Positions 1 to 8,087 of a stretch of DNA of 58,732 nt are shown piece after piece. The DNA is taken from the NCBI RefSeq assembly GCF_027023865.1, contig NZ_JALVUC010000001.1, positions 1 to 58,732 of the forward strand, in the 5' to 3' direction. This stretch comes from Thermococcus sp. Its GTDB lineage: Archaea; Methanobacteriota_B; Thermococci; Thermococcales; Thermococcaceae. A model generated the notes under the pieces. That model saw only the letters and a program-made list of their open reading frames with translations, ran no database searches and was not told the origin of the DNA. The position numbers were made by a program, and so were the translations under genes. Position 1 is the first letter of the stretch. Each line of letters begins with the position of its first letter.

Positions 1-992
1 TCAAAACCTGTATTGTCCCTGAAGCTCTGGCCGTCAGCGTGGACGAGTCTGACATTTTTAATTCCTAAAATCTTTATCTTTTCTCTCATTCTCATCAACC
101 GGTCGTAGGAATAATCCACCGCTACAATCTCTCCCTTATTCTCCATCAGCGCCGCCACGTGGAAGGTCTTTGAACCTGGGGCTGCCGCTAGATCAAGGAT
201 CCTGTCTCCAGGTTCGGGGCTTAGGACGTGGGCGACGTAGGCTGAAGCCAGATCCTGGATTACGAACTTCCCTTCCCTGTACCACTCGAACCTCGTGACC
301 GGTGTTTTGTATTTAAGAACTTTCAGGACATCAGGAACAGGAGTTAAGGCAGTCCTAACGCCCTTTTCTTCAAGGTAGTCTCTCAGCGAGTCCACGTCCG
401 TCTTCAGGGTATTAGCTCTAACGTAGTATCTCTGCGGCCTGTTGTTGCTGAGGAACAGACGAACGGCTTCGTCATAGCCCAAAAGGTCGATGATGTACTC
501 AACGTACCAGCGTGGATGGGAGAATTTAACTGAGAGCCACTCTGCTCTGTCTTTTTCCTTCAGCTTCTTTAGCGCCTTTTCGATGTCGAACTTCTCTATC
601 GAGTGCATCAATGCGTTGACGAACTTAGCCCCTGAGAAATCGAGGCGCTCCTTAACAACGCGGATTATCGAGTCAGTGGCAACGGCGGGCGGGACCTTTC
701 GGAAGTGTATCTCAAATGTTCCTATCCTTAAGAGATTTGTCAGATAGGGGTCGAGGTCTTCAACCGTTGAGCCTTTAAGGGCTGAATTAATTATGAAATC
801 GATTTTAGCCCGCCACTTCTCAATCTCAAAGACGTAGGCGTGGGCCAAACCCCTCGCCTTCTCACGATCTTTTCCGGTTGCCCTTTTGAAGACCCTCTCG
901 AGGGCATGCTTCGATGACAGCTCGCGTTCCTCAACTAGGCTTAACGCGTCCGCCACCATCTCATGAAAGCCCACACGGTAAAACAGCTCCAT
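1..992 (-). CDS. RsmB/NOL1-type RNA cytosine-C5 methyltransferase, 3' part outside window
   Basis: This is an RNA m5C methyltransferase that would use S-adenosylmethionine. The first 330 codons are inside the window; the rest lies beyond base 1. The N-terminal 150 or so residues are helical and resemble the NusB-like RNA-binding domain of RsmB/Sun proteins. The SAM-binding motif I (DLAAAPGSKT) follows, then the acidic loop of motif II (VDYSYDRL). The catalytic cysteines of motifs IV and VI lie in the missing part, so activity cannot be judged. The ATG at 992 is preceded by a TATA-like TTTTTAAAG near 1014-1022, back to back with the promoter of the rightward operon. The exact RNA target cannot be read from the sequence. 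Confidence 0.85.
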   Translation of the reverse strand, partial: MELFYRVGFHEMVADALSLVEERELSSKHALERVFKRATGKDREKARGLAHAYVFEIEKWRAKIDFIINSALKGSTVEDLDPYLTNLLRIGTFEIHFRKVPPAVATDSIIRVVKERLDFSGAKFVNALMHSIEKFDIEKALKKLKEKDRAEWLSVKFSHPRWYVEYIIDLLGYDEAVRLFLSNNRPQRYYVRANTLKTDVDSLRDYLEEKGVRTALTPVPDVLKVLKYKTPVTRFEWYREGKFVIQDLASAYVAHVLSPEPGDRILDLAAAPGSKTFHVAALMENKGEIVAVDYSYDRLMRMREKIKILGIKNVRLVHADGQSFRDNTGF

Positions 993-1013
993 GGGCAGGA
1001 CTCCGATGGGAGC

Positions 1014-1042
1014 TTTAAAAATGTGGTGGTGAGGTTTATTAG
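1014..1042. promoter_or_regulatory. Divergent promoter region of the methylase and the antitoxin-polB operon
   Basis: Two TATA-like elements sit back to back. TTTATTAG at 1035-1042 on the + strand lies about 32 bases before the ATG at 1074. TTTTTAAAG on the - strand at 1014-1022 lies about 22 bases before the ATG at 992. Spacing fits archaeal TBP/TFB promoters with short leaders. Confidence 0.5.
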
Positions 1043-1073
1043 GAAGAACGTTTAACCCAGAGACGGTGGTAGC

Positions 1074-1346
1074 ATGGAGGAGGTTGATAGGTTAGTGTTC
1101 AATTTTCCCCTCTTCAAAGATTATCGGGAAAAGGAGCGGTTCCTCAAGGTCGTTGGACTCTTAGTGAGCCACCAGATAACGTTTGAGAAAGCTGCCGAGC
1201 TTCTGGACATGAGGCTAGAAGAGCTGGTGTTCCTCCTCGACAAGCTCGGGGTGGGATACTCACTTCTCGATGAGGAAGAGATAAAACTTGAGAGAGAAGA
1301 GGCCGATAAACTCATGGGGGAGCTGAAACGTGAGGACCGTCTTTAA
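1074..1346 (+). CDS. UPF0175-like small protein, putative antitoxin
   Basis: This is a 90-residue, strongly charged helical protein resembling the UPF0175 family, whose members commonly precede DUF3368/PIN-like toxins. A short helix-turn-helix-like stretch at about 35-60 (TFEKAAELLDMRLEELVFLL) would suit DNA binding, as expected of an antitoxin that represses its own operon. The start has a good ribosome site (GGTGG, 7 bases upstream) and a TATA box at 1035. The 3' end overlaps the next gene by 17 bases, a typical toxin-antitoxin arrangement. The antitoxin role is inferred from family and context. Confidence 0.65.
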   Translation: MEEVDRLVFNFPLFKDYREKERFLKVVGLLVSHQITFEKAAELLDMRLEELVFLLDKLGVGYSLLDEEEIKLEREEADKLMGELKREDRL

Positions 1347-1806
1347 TTCGTCCCCACTTATAATCCTTGGAAAGCTTGGATACTTAACTAGTTCGATAGC
1401 ACTTTTTGGAGAGGTTTACGCTCCTGAGGGAGTTCTGCTGGAGATCACCACGAAGGAGGATGAGGTAAGCGCCCTTCTGCGAGAACTTACGGAGAGGAAC
1501 CTTATCTCAGTCATGGAAATTGAGAAAATCACCGAGTTGGAGTATCTGGGACTTCACAGGGGGGAACTGGGGGCAATAACCCTTGCAAAGTGCCTCGATG
1601 CTGTGGTCGTTCTCGATGACCTGAAAGCCAGGAAAGCCGCAAGACTTGAGGGCTTGAATGTTATAGGTACGCTGGGCATACTGAGGATTTTAAACGAAAC
1701 CGGCATGCTCAAAGAATCCCCCCAAACGCTTTTGGAAATTTTAACCCATGTTGGTTTCCGGATTCGCCCCGAGCTGTTTTACAAGGTTATGGGTGAGAAA
1801 GAATGA
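1330..1806 (+). CDS. DUF3368 PIN-like protein, putative toxin nuclease
   Basis: This 158-residue protein has the layout of DUF3368, a PIN-related fold. It starts with the near-N-terminal NSSPLI motif in which the usual first PIN aspartate is replaced by Asn/Ser. It contains the [11 protein letters not shown] helix with a conserved Glu and the VVLDDLKAR segment with paired aspartates. The family is normally the toxin half of UPF0175/DUF3368 pairs and may be an RNase. The start is GTG at 1330, inside the end of the antitoxin gene. The stop overlaps the ATG of polB (ATGA), so translation of polB is probably coupled to it. Toxicity and activity are inference. Confidence 0.7.
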   Translation: MRTVFNSSPLIILGKLGYLTSSIALFGEVYAPEGVLLEITTKEDEVSALLRELTERNLISVMEIEKITELEYLGLHRGELGAITLAKCLDAVVVLDDLKARKAARLEGLNVIGTLGILRILNETGMLKESPQTLLEILTHVGFRIRPELFYKVMGEKE

Positions 1807-4800
1807 TTCTCGATACTGACTACATCACCGAAGACGGAAGGCCCGTCATCAGGGTGTTCAAGAAAGAGAACGGCGAGTTCAAGATAGACTACGACAGGAA
1901 CTTTGAGCCGTACATCTATGCTCTCCTGAGGGACGATTCAGCGATTGAAGACATCAAAAAGATCACAGCCGAGAGGCACGGCACGACGGTGAGAGTAGTT
2001 AGGGCCGAGAAGGTGAAAAAGAAGTTCCTCGGCAGGCCGATTGAGGTCTGGAAGCTCTACTTCACCCACCCCCAGGATGTTCCGGCGATAAGGGACAGAA
2101 TAAGAAAACATCCCGCCATTGTAGACATCTACGAGTACGACATACCCTTCGCAAAAAGATACCTTATCGACAAGGGCTTAATCCCGATGGAGAGAGATGA
2201 AGAACTCAAGATGCTTGCCTTCGACATTGAGACACTCTATCACGAGGGTGAAGAGTTCGCCGAGGGACCGGTTCTCATGATAAGCTATGCCAGTGAGGAA
2301 GGGGTAAGAGTTATAACCTGGAAGAAAATCAACCTTCCCTACGTCGACGTCGTCTCCACCGAGAAGGAGATGATAAAGCGCTTCCTCAAGGTCGTCAAGG
2401 AGAAGGACCCGGATGTTCTCATAACTTACAACGGTGACAACTTCGACTTCGCCTACCTCAAAAAGCGCTGTGAAAAGCTCGGTGTAAACTTCACGCTCGG
2501 CAGGGACGGTAGCGAACCGAAGATACAGAGGATGGGTGACCGTTTTGCCGTCGAGGTAAAGGGAAGGATTCACTTCGACCTCTACCCCGTCATAAGGCAC
2601 ACCGTCAACCTGCCCACTTACACGTTGGAGGCCGTCTACAAGGCCATCTTTGGGCAGCCAAAGGAGAAGGTCTATGCCGAAGAGATAGCGCAGGCCTGGG
2701 AAACGGGCGAGGGCTTAGAAAGGGTGGCACGCTACTCAATGGAGGATGCACAGGTTACCTACGAGCTGGGAAGGGAGTTCTTTCCAATGGAGGCCCAGCT
2801 CTCGCGCCTCGTCGGGCAGAGCTTCTGGGACGTCTCGCGTTCCAGCACGGGCAACCTCGTTGAGTGGTTTCTCCTGAGGAAGGCCTACGAGAGGAACGAG
2901 CTGGCACCAAACAAGCCTTCCAACCGGGAACTTGAGAGGCGCAGGGGTGGCTACACCGGTGGCTATGTCAAGGAGCCTGAGAAAGGACTGTGGGAGAATA
3001 TAGCTTACCTCGATTACAAAGCTCTTTACCCCTCGATCATCATCACCCACAACGTCTCGCCTGACACTCTCAACCGCGAGGGTTGTAAAGAGTACGACGA
3101 GGCTCCGCAGGTTGGTCACAGGTTCTGCAAGGACTTCCCCGGCTTCATCCCGAGCCTCCTCGGCGACCTCTTGGAGGAGAGGCAGAAGATAAAGAAGCGT
3201 ATGAAGGCCACGATAGATCCGCTGGAGAAGAAGCTCCTCGATTACAGGCAACGGGCCATTAAGATCTTGGCCAATTCATTCTACGGCTACTATGCCTATG
3301 CAAAGGCCCGCTGGTACTGCAAGGAATGCGCCGAGAGCGTTACCGCGTGGGGTAGGGGATACATTGAAATGACCATGAGAGAAATAGAGGAGAAGTTCGG
3401 GTTTAGAGTGCTCTACGCAGATAGCGTCACCGGGGATACGGAGATTATCATCAGAAGACGGGGCAGAATTGAGTTCGTTCCAATTAAGAACCTCTTTGAG
3501 TGCGTTGATTACAGGGTTGATGAGAAAGAGTACTGTGTTCTTAATGGGGTTGAGGCGCTAACACTGGACAACAGGGGTAGGCTAGTGTGGGAAAGAGTTC
3601 CATACGTCATGAGGCATAAAACAGACAAGAGAATTTACAGAATATGGTTCACCAACTCTTGGTATCTAGATGTTACAGAAGACCATTCTCTGATAGGCTA
3701 CCTGAACACAAGCAAGGTCAAACCCGGAAAGCCCTTAAAAGAGCACTTCGTCGAGGTCAGGCCTGAAGAACTGGGGGATATAGTTAAGTCACTCATTACA
3801 CCCAATCGGCCAATTGCTCGCCCCATCAAGGCCAACCCAATTGCCGTCAGGCTCTGGGAGCTTATTGGCCTGCTAGTTGGAGATGGTAGCTGGGGAGGGA
3901 CTTCACATTGGGCCAAATACTACGTTGGCCTCTCCTGTGGGCTGGATAAGTCTGAGATAGAGAGGAAAGCTCTAAAGCCTCTAAAGGAGGCAGGCATTAT
4001 CTCTAACTACTACGACAAAAACAAGAAGGGCGATGTTTCCATATTCTCCAAGTGGCTCGCGGGATTCATGATCAAATACTTCAAAGATGAAAACGGGGGC
4101 AAAACCATTCCCAGCTTCATGTTAAACCTTCCGAGGGAATACATAGAGGCCTTTCTACGGGGATTGTTCTCAGCGGACGGAACAGTGAGTTTACGTAGGG
4201 AAATCCCCGAAATTAGACTGACAAGCGTTAACAGAGAGCTTAGTGATGCCGTGAGGAAGTTGCTGTGGCTGGTTGGGGTCTCCAACTCACTATTCACCGA
4301 AACCAAGCCAAACCGGTATCTGGAGAAAGGAAATGGAACGCATTCAACTCACGTGAGGATAAAGAACAGGCATCGCTTTGCCGAGAGGGTAGGCTTCCTC
4401 ATAGACAGAAAATTCACCAAACTCTTGGAGAATCTAGGGGGGCATACAACCAAGAAGAGGACTTACAAATATGATTTCGATCTGGTATATCCCAAGAAAA
4501 TCGAAGAGATAGCCCACGACGGCTACGTCTACGATATAGAGGTTGAGGGAACCCACAGATTCTTTGCCAATGGAATACTCGTTCACAACACCGATGGATT
4601 TTTCGCGACTATACCCGGGGCAGACGCCGAAACCGTCAAAAAGAAGGCTAAAGAGTTCCTAGATTACATCAACCCTAGACTGCCCGGTCTTCTGGAGCTC
4701 GAGTACGAGGGCTTTTACAGGCGCGGTTTCTTCGTGACGAAGAAGAAGTACGCCGTAATCGACGAGGAGGGCAAGATAACGACACGCGGGCTTGAAATCG

Positions 4801-5297
4801 TCAGGAGGGACTGGAGCGAGATAGCGAAGGAGACGCAGGCAAGAGTCCTCGAAGCCATATTGAGACACGGTGACGTTGAAGAGGCCGTTAGGATCGTCAA
4901 AGAGGTGACGGAGAAGCTGAGCAAGTACGAGGTTCCGCCCGAAAAGCTCGTCATCCACGAGCAGATCACGAGGGATCTAAGGGACTACAAAGCAACCGGA
5001 CCACACGTGGCCATAGCGAAGCGCCTCGCTGCCAAGGGGGTTAAAATCCGGCCCGGAACGGTCATCAGCTACATCGTGCTGAAAGGCTCCGGAAGGATAG
5101 GAGACAAGGCGATACCCTTCGACGAGTTCGACCCCACGAAGCACCGCTACGATGCAGACTATTACATCGAGAACCAGGTTCTGCCAGCGGTTGAGAGGAT
5201 TCTAAAGGCCTTCAGTTACAGGAAGGAGGACCTACGCTACCAGAAGATGCGGCAGGTTGGACTGGGGGTGTGGCTGAAGCCGAAGGGAGAGAGATGA
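1803..5297 (+). CDS. polB: Family B replicative/repair DNA polymerase precursor with one intein
   Basis: The precursor has 1164 residues; removing a 389-residue intein leaves 775, the usual size of KOD/Pfu polymerases. The 3'-5' exonuclease motif Exo I (FDIETL, D141 and E143) is intact. The polymerase motif A is [10 protein letters not shown], the finger helix contains [13 protein letters not shown], and motif C (YAD/TDG) is split by the intein at its catalytic aspartates. The N-terminal uracil-sensing pocket region is also present. The start is the ATG overlapping the stop of the PIN-like gene. The product copies DNA with proofreading and works with PCNA. The polymerase cannot be active before splicing, because motif C is interrupted. 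Confidence 0.97.
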   Translation: MILDTDYITEDGRPVIRVFKKENGEFKIDYDRNFEPYIYALLRDDSAIEDIKKITAERHGTTVRVVRAEKVKKKFLGRPIEVWKLYFTHPQDVPAIRDRIRKHPAIVDIYEYDIPFAKRYLIDKGLIPMERDEELKMLAFDIETLYHEGEEFAEGPVLMISYASEEGVRVITWKKINLPYVDVVSTEKEMIKRFLKVVKEKDPDVLITYNGDNFDFAYLKKRCEKLGVNFTLGRDGSEPKIQRMGDRFAVEVKGRIHFDLYPVIRHTVNLPTYTLEAVYKAIFGQPKEKVYAEEIAQAWETGEGLERVARYSMEDAQVTYELGREFFPMEAQLSRLVGQSFWDVSRSSTGNLVEWFLLRKAYERNELAPNKPSNRELERRRGGYTGGYVKEPEKGLWENIAYLDYKALYPSIIITHNVSPDTLNREGCKEYDEAPQVGHRFCKDFPGFIPSLLGDLLEERQKIKKRMKATIDPLEKKLLDYRQRAIKILANSFYGYYAYAKARWYCKECAESVTAWGRGYIEMTMREIEEKFGFRVLYADSVTGDTEIIIRRRGRIEFVPIKNLFECVDYRVDEKEYCVLNGVEALTLDNRGRLVWERVPYVMRHKTDKRIYRIWFTNSWYLDVTEDHSLIGYLNTSKVKPGKPLKEHFVEVRPEELGDIVKSLITPNRPIARPIKANPIAVRLWELIGLLVGDGSWGGTSHWAKYYVGLSCGLDKSEIERKALKPLKEAGIISNYYDKNKKGDVSIFSKWLAGFMIKYFKDENGGKTIPSFMLNLPREYIEAFLRGLFSADGTVSLRREIPEIRLTSVNRELSDAVRKLLWLVGVSNSLFTETKPNRYLEKGNGTHSTHVRIKNRHRFAERVGFLIDRKFTKLLENLGGHTTKKRTYKYDFDLVYPKKIEEIAHDGYVYDIEVEGTHRFFANGILVHNTDGFFATIPGADAETVKKKAKEFLDYINPRLPGLLELEYEGFYRRGFFVTKKKYAVIDEEGKITTRGLEIVRRDWSEIAKETQARVLEAILRHGDVEEAVRIVKEVTEKLSKYEVPPEKLVIHEQITRDLRDYKATGPHVAIAKRLAAKGVKIRPGTVISYIVLKGSGRIGDKAIPFDEFDPTKHRYDADYYIENQVLPAVERILKAFSYRKEDLRYQKMRQVGLGVWLKPKGER
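3423..4589 (+). other. Intein in PolB motif C with LAGLIDADG homing endonuclease
   Basis: The intein covers residues 541-929 (389 aa). It begins with catalytic Ser (SVTGDTEI) and ends LVHN, followed by Thr as the +1 residue of TDGFFATI. Block B is DVTEDHSL with the expected Thr and His. Two LAGLIDADG motifs are visible, [12 protein letters not shown] and [12 protein letters not shown], both with their acidic residues, so the homing endonuclease may be active. The insertion point, YAD/TDG, is the well-known Pol-c site used by several Thermococcales, for example the second Thermococcus litoralis intein. Confidence 0.95.
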
Positions 5298-5493
5298 AAT
5301 TTACGTCTTTAGATGAATCCAGTACTGATATTTCCCTTTTCTTTTGATTCTGAGTTTTCCTTGAACGCAATACTCTCTAGAGGGCATCTTCCAAATTTGG
5401 GGTTGCAATGAGGTTGTGTGGCCACACCTATAGTGTGGGGGGGTTATGCAACTTTATCCTACCAGTACCAGCAGTAAATGAGCAAGATTTTTT

Positions 5494-5697
5494 TTATTCC
5501 AGAGATTGAATGAACTTTTTGTACTCTTCGATAGCCACGTCTAACTGTTCATCTCCGAATATAAATTTATGTATCCCAATAGCCCAGTTAAGGGTAGCTC
5601 TTCTAGCGTTATCGATTCCTTTGTGAGGATACTTGGTTCTGTATGAGGTATAGTAATTCTTGATTCTAAGTTTAGATATCCTCTTCATATCACTCAT
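5494..5697 (-). CDS. Small basic protein of unknown function
   Basis: This is a 67-residue basic protein rich in Tyr, Lys and Arg, with no recognised domain. It is probably a real gene: the ATG at 5697 is preceded 7 bases upstream by GGGAGGTGA, and an AT-rich TATA-like AAATTTATG lies further upstream near 5780. It sits between polB and a decayed toxin-antitoxin pair, an area that looks like accessory DNA. The 196 bases between polB and this gene hold no other reading frame, only a 12-base perfect palindrome (5416-5427) and a T-rich tract near 5490. Confidence 0.5.
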   Translation of the reverse strand: MSDMKRISKLRIKNYYTSYRTKYPHKGIDNARRATLNWAIGIHKFIFGDEQLDVAIEEYKKFIQSLE

Positions 5698-5827
5698 GGC
5701 TTCACCTCCCGTGAGTGACAGGATAAAACTGAGTTGCTAGTCTGCTCTGAATAGTACGTAGTTGATGATACTCATAAATTTAATGTTGCTACATGCGATG
5801 TAAGTTAGTTAGGTAACGAGACTTATG

Positions 5828-6011
5828 TTAGACCTTGGACTGTCCAACCCGTATCCTGTAAGTGTGCTCCTCTCCGTGGATCTTTTTGTAAGGGTAAGAA
5901 AAGGGGATTCTCCGAGAGAGTGATGATTATTTCTTTCAGTTTCCTTCTATGAGCATCCTGGAGGTTTCTAACCTGCTTGGCGGCCTTCTTTGTGAAGATG
6001 ACTTCGTACAT
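5828..6011 (-). pseudogene. RelE-like toxin, frameshifted and truncated
   Basis: The first 37 codons from the ATG at 6011 read as a RelE/ParE-type ribosome-dependent mRNA interferase (MYEVIFTKKAAKQVRNL). The frame then drifts into non-homologous sequence near 5900. Shifting by one base at a C/T run restores the family pattern (YPYKKIHGEEHTYRIRVG). That frame stops at 5828-5830, before the usual C-terminal Tyr/Asp strand, so the gene is both shifted and short (family length about 85-90). The start overlaps the end of the antitoxin remnant (TGATG). Confidence 0.65.
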
Positions 6012-6211
6012 CAGTCTTCACCGAAGAGTTCTTCGAACTTCACGAAGTTGCCCTCCTAACCTCTTCCCTCATCCCTCTGAGCTCCTCGCGCTCCCTTTTT
6101 GTCAGGCTCTCATATCCGAGAAAGTTATCCACCTTTGAGTTAAGCGCTATGAGCAACTTTTCTATTCTCTCCAGCCTCTCAATGACTCGCTCAAACCCCT
6201 CGCCGTCTCAT
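6011..6211 (-). pseudogene. RelB-like antitoxin remnant with frameshifts
   Basis: Two frames together give a charged helical antitoxin-like protein. One reads FERVIERLERIEKLL and continues to REELRGMREEVRR; another carries the C-terminal end NFVKFEELFGED and stops by overlapping the toxin ATG. The switch is needed near 6050 (CCCTCC on the + strand, one base apparently missing). A second shift near 6195, at a C run, would be needed to connect the ATG at 6211. No intact reading frame remains. The assignment rests on the typical gene order, overlap and sequence style. Confidence 0.5.
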
Positions 6212-6227
6212 ATTTCGGTGCTTTAGC

Positions 6228-6938
6228 TTAAATATCATTCCCATCAATTAGCTCCAGCACCTTTAAAATCCCCTCAACCCTTGGCACCTCAAAGCCCCTC
6301 TCGTGGATTCGCCGCACTCCCTCAGCTTCCGGATTTATCCAGACTGCCCACATTCCGGCCTTTAAAGCACCCTCAAAGTCCTCCGCGTAGGTGTCGCCGA
6401 TGTGTACTGCCTCCTCTGGATTTATCCCAAATGTCTTGAGTGGCTTCTCGAACATCTCGGGCATTGGCTTGTAGGTCTTCACCTCATCGGCGAAGAAGGT
6501 CCTGTCAATGTAATCCATCAGACCAAAGCGCTCGAGAAGGAGCCTTGTGTAAGAGCCTGGCCAGAACATCACGTTGCCCGTAACGGTGACCTTCAGGTCT
6601 CTCCTCTTGACGCCTTCCAGGGCATCCTTCGCCCCCGGCAGGACTATCCTGTCCCCAATCCCGAGGGTGGCCCTTGCCGCCGCCCTCTTGACGAGTTCAA
6701 CATCGATTCCAAGGACTTCCGCCAAAAGCTCCTGGCTCTCTTCGAGTGTTCTCTCCGGATTCCCGGCCGCTCTGGCGCGCATGGCCTTTATCCTCTCCCG
6801 AGCGAGGGTAACTCCCCTATCCGTTTTAGTCTCGTTCATTCCAGTTATCTCCGCAAGGCCCCTCGAGAGGGTGGAGAGCATGACGTTAATGTTGAGGAGG
6901 GTGTTCCAGACGTCAAAGGAGACCAGCTTTACCCTCAT
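6228..6938 (-). CDS. HAD-superfamily hydrolase
   Basis: This 236-residue HAD phosphatase-like enzyme has motif I FDVWNTLL (nucleophile D9), motif II TVTGN, motif III Lys in KTYKPMPEMF and motif IV GDTYAEDFEG, all in order. The residue two after the nucleophile is Trp rather than the usual acid, so general acid/base chemistry may differ from standard phosphatases. A longer frame extends upstream to 7220, but that part overlaps the preceding TOPRIM gene. The ATG at 6938 overlaps its TGA (ATGA) and gives the conventional N-terminus. The substrate is unknown. Confidence 0.8.
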   Translation of the reverse strand: MRVKLVSFDVWNTLLNINVMLSTLSRGLAEITGMNETKTDRGVTLARERIKAMRARAAGNPERTLEESQELLAEVLGIDVELVKRAAARATLGIGDRIVLPGAKDALEGVKRRDLKVTVTGNVMFWPGSYTRLLLERFGLMDYIDRTFFADEVKTYKPMPEMFEKPLKTFGINPEEAVHIGDTYAEDFEGALKAGMWAVWINPEAEGVRRIHERGFEVPRVEGILKVLELIDGNDI

Positions 6939-7960
6939 CTCTCCCACCCTGCAAGGTGTTGTAGCGGTTCCATCAGCCCGGCTTCCCTCAGGACGGCCTT
7001 CAGGTTCCTGAAGCGGGAGCGCATAACGAACAGTTCGTAGAAACCCTCGAGGTTGCCCCAGTGGCCATAGGCTGATAAAGCCAGGTACATAACCTCCTTC
7101 GGCTTGAGCTTCCTTCCGAGGCTCCCGTTGAGGGCCTTTAAGCCGGGTTTTATCTTCTCGAGGAGGCCTTCCCTTGCTATTAGGTGGAGCATCAGGTCTT
7201 CGACGGTTGGCTTCTTCCACTCTATCGCCTCGTCCTCGAAGGGCAGGCCGATTATGAGGGGAATTACTTCAGTCTCACCAATACGGTAGCCGAATTGAGT
7301 TTCCTCTCTCTCAAAGCCTGAGAGCTTCCCTGTTATGGACGCGAGGGCTGCGTCCCTGTCCTCGTCGATGTCTATGGCTGTGCCTATCATGTCCACTTTA
7401 AAGTCAAAGACATCCATCGCCCGGAGGAAGTTCCCGAGATTCCTGATGACGCCGGAGTTGCCCTCACTCGGGATAACCGCGAGGTAGTGGTTGTCGTGCT
7501 CCCTCATTAAGAGGTCAAAGTTGTCGCGCTCGAAAACGCGCTCTATGAACCTCGGGCCCCTCGGAGCATCCCTGCTCTCCTTGAACTCGAAGAGCTTCTT
7601 GGAGACCGCCTTGAAGAACTTGGCGTCGGTTTTGCCTTCAACGAACAGGACGCTCGTTTTAGCGTTCTCACCCGAGAATCCGCCCCTTACATCGAAGTCG
7701 AGGTACTTTCTCATCTCATAGCTCTCTTTGAGCGTGACGGAGTTTCCAGTGTTTGAGTAAATCAGAACGTTGTTCTCGTCCTTCTTAAAGCGACTCGCTA
7801 TCAAGTCAATCAGCTCAAGGCTTGCTGTTACAACTGTCTCATCCCCGTTGAGAGAGTCAGCGAGTTCTAACAGCCCGTCCCGGTTCTTTTGGTACTCCGG
7901 AAAGAGAACTGAATTCTCATCGGCAAATTTTTCCCATCTGCTTCCCGTTACAACCCGCAT
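6935..7960 (-). CDS. DUF3226 TOPRIM-domain protein
   Basis: This is a 341-residue protein with a TOPRIM fold resembling DUF3226. The catalytic Glu is in SVLFVEGKTDAKFF (E108) and the DxD pair in GTAIDIDEDRD (about D197/D199). TOPRIM domains bind Mg2+ in topoisomerases, primases and OLD-type nucleases, so a nucleic-acid role is likely but not shown. The ATG at 7960 follows directly, with no gap, the stop codon of a membrane-protein gene that has been split by an insertion element. The stop overlaps the HAD gene. These three genes therefore formed one operon. Confidence 0.8.
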   Translation of the reverse strand: MRVVTGSRWEKFADENSVLFPEYQKNRDGLLELADSLNGDETVVTASLELIDLIASRFKKDENNVLIYSNTGNSVTLKESYEMRKYLDFDVRGGFSGENAKTSVLFVEGKTDAKFFKAVSKKLFEFKESRDAPRGPRFIERVFERDNFDLLMREHDNHYLAVIPSEGNSGVIRNLGNFLRAMDVFDFKVDMIGTAIDIDEDRDAALASITGKLSGFEREETQFGYRIGETEVIPLIIGLPFEDEAIEWKKPTVEDLMLHLIAREGLLEKIKPGLKALNGSLGRKLKPKEVMYLALSAYGHWGNLEGFYELFVMRSRFRNLKAVLREAGLMEPLQHLAGWER

Positions 7961-8087
7961 TTACCCCACCATATTAATTGTTATCGCCCCAGCGACCGCG
8001 AACGTGCTCACAAGCACGTCTCGTTGAGGTAGTGAACTTGCAACTGAGTCTACCTGTTTTAAGGATATACTGGTCCGCGGATATTGT
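7961..8087 (-). pseudogene. 3' part of a small membrane-protein gene split by the tnpB element
   Basis: On the - strand the frame ending in the TAA at 7961-7963 reads ISLKQVDSVASSLPQRD followed by a hydrophobic VLVSTFAVAGAITINMVG and stop. The stop is immediately followed by the ATG of the TOPRIM gene. It lies just outside the right end of the insertion element and continues the theme of the 5' fragment on the other side (9695-9911), which ends in a hydrophobic stretch. The two together would make a helical protein of roughly 110-120 residues ending in membrane segments. Confidence 0.5.

Noticed and set aside
5416-5427. Perfect 12-base palindrome GTGTGGCCACAC downstream of polB
   Set aside because: Short, with no T-run directly after and no second copy seen; it could be an operator or chance, so it is mentioned but not annotated separately.
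6402-7040. A 212-codon open frame on the + strand across the HAD gene
   Set aside because: It runs antisense to a gene with clear HAD motifs, has no ribosome site and a composition dictated by the codon pattern of the opposite strand.
6939-7220. Extension of the HAD frame upstream to 7220
   Set aside because: The extra 94 codons overlap the TOPRIM gene and precede the natural MRVKLVSFDVW start, whose ATG overlaps the TOPRIM stop in an ATGA.
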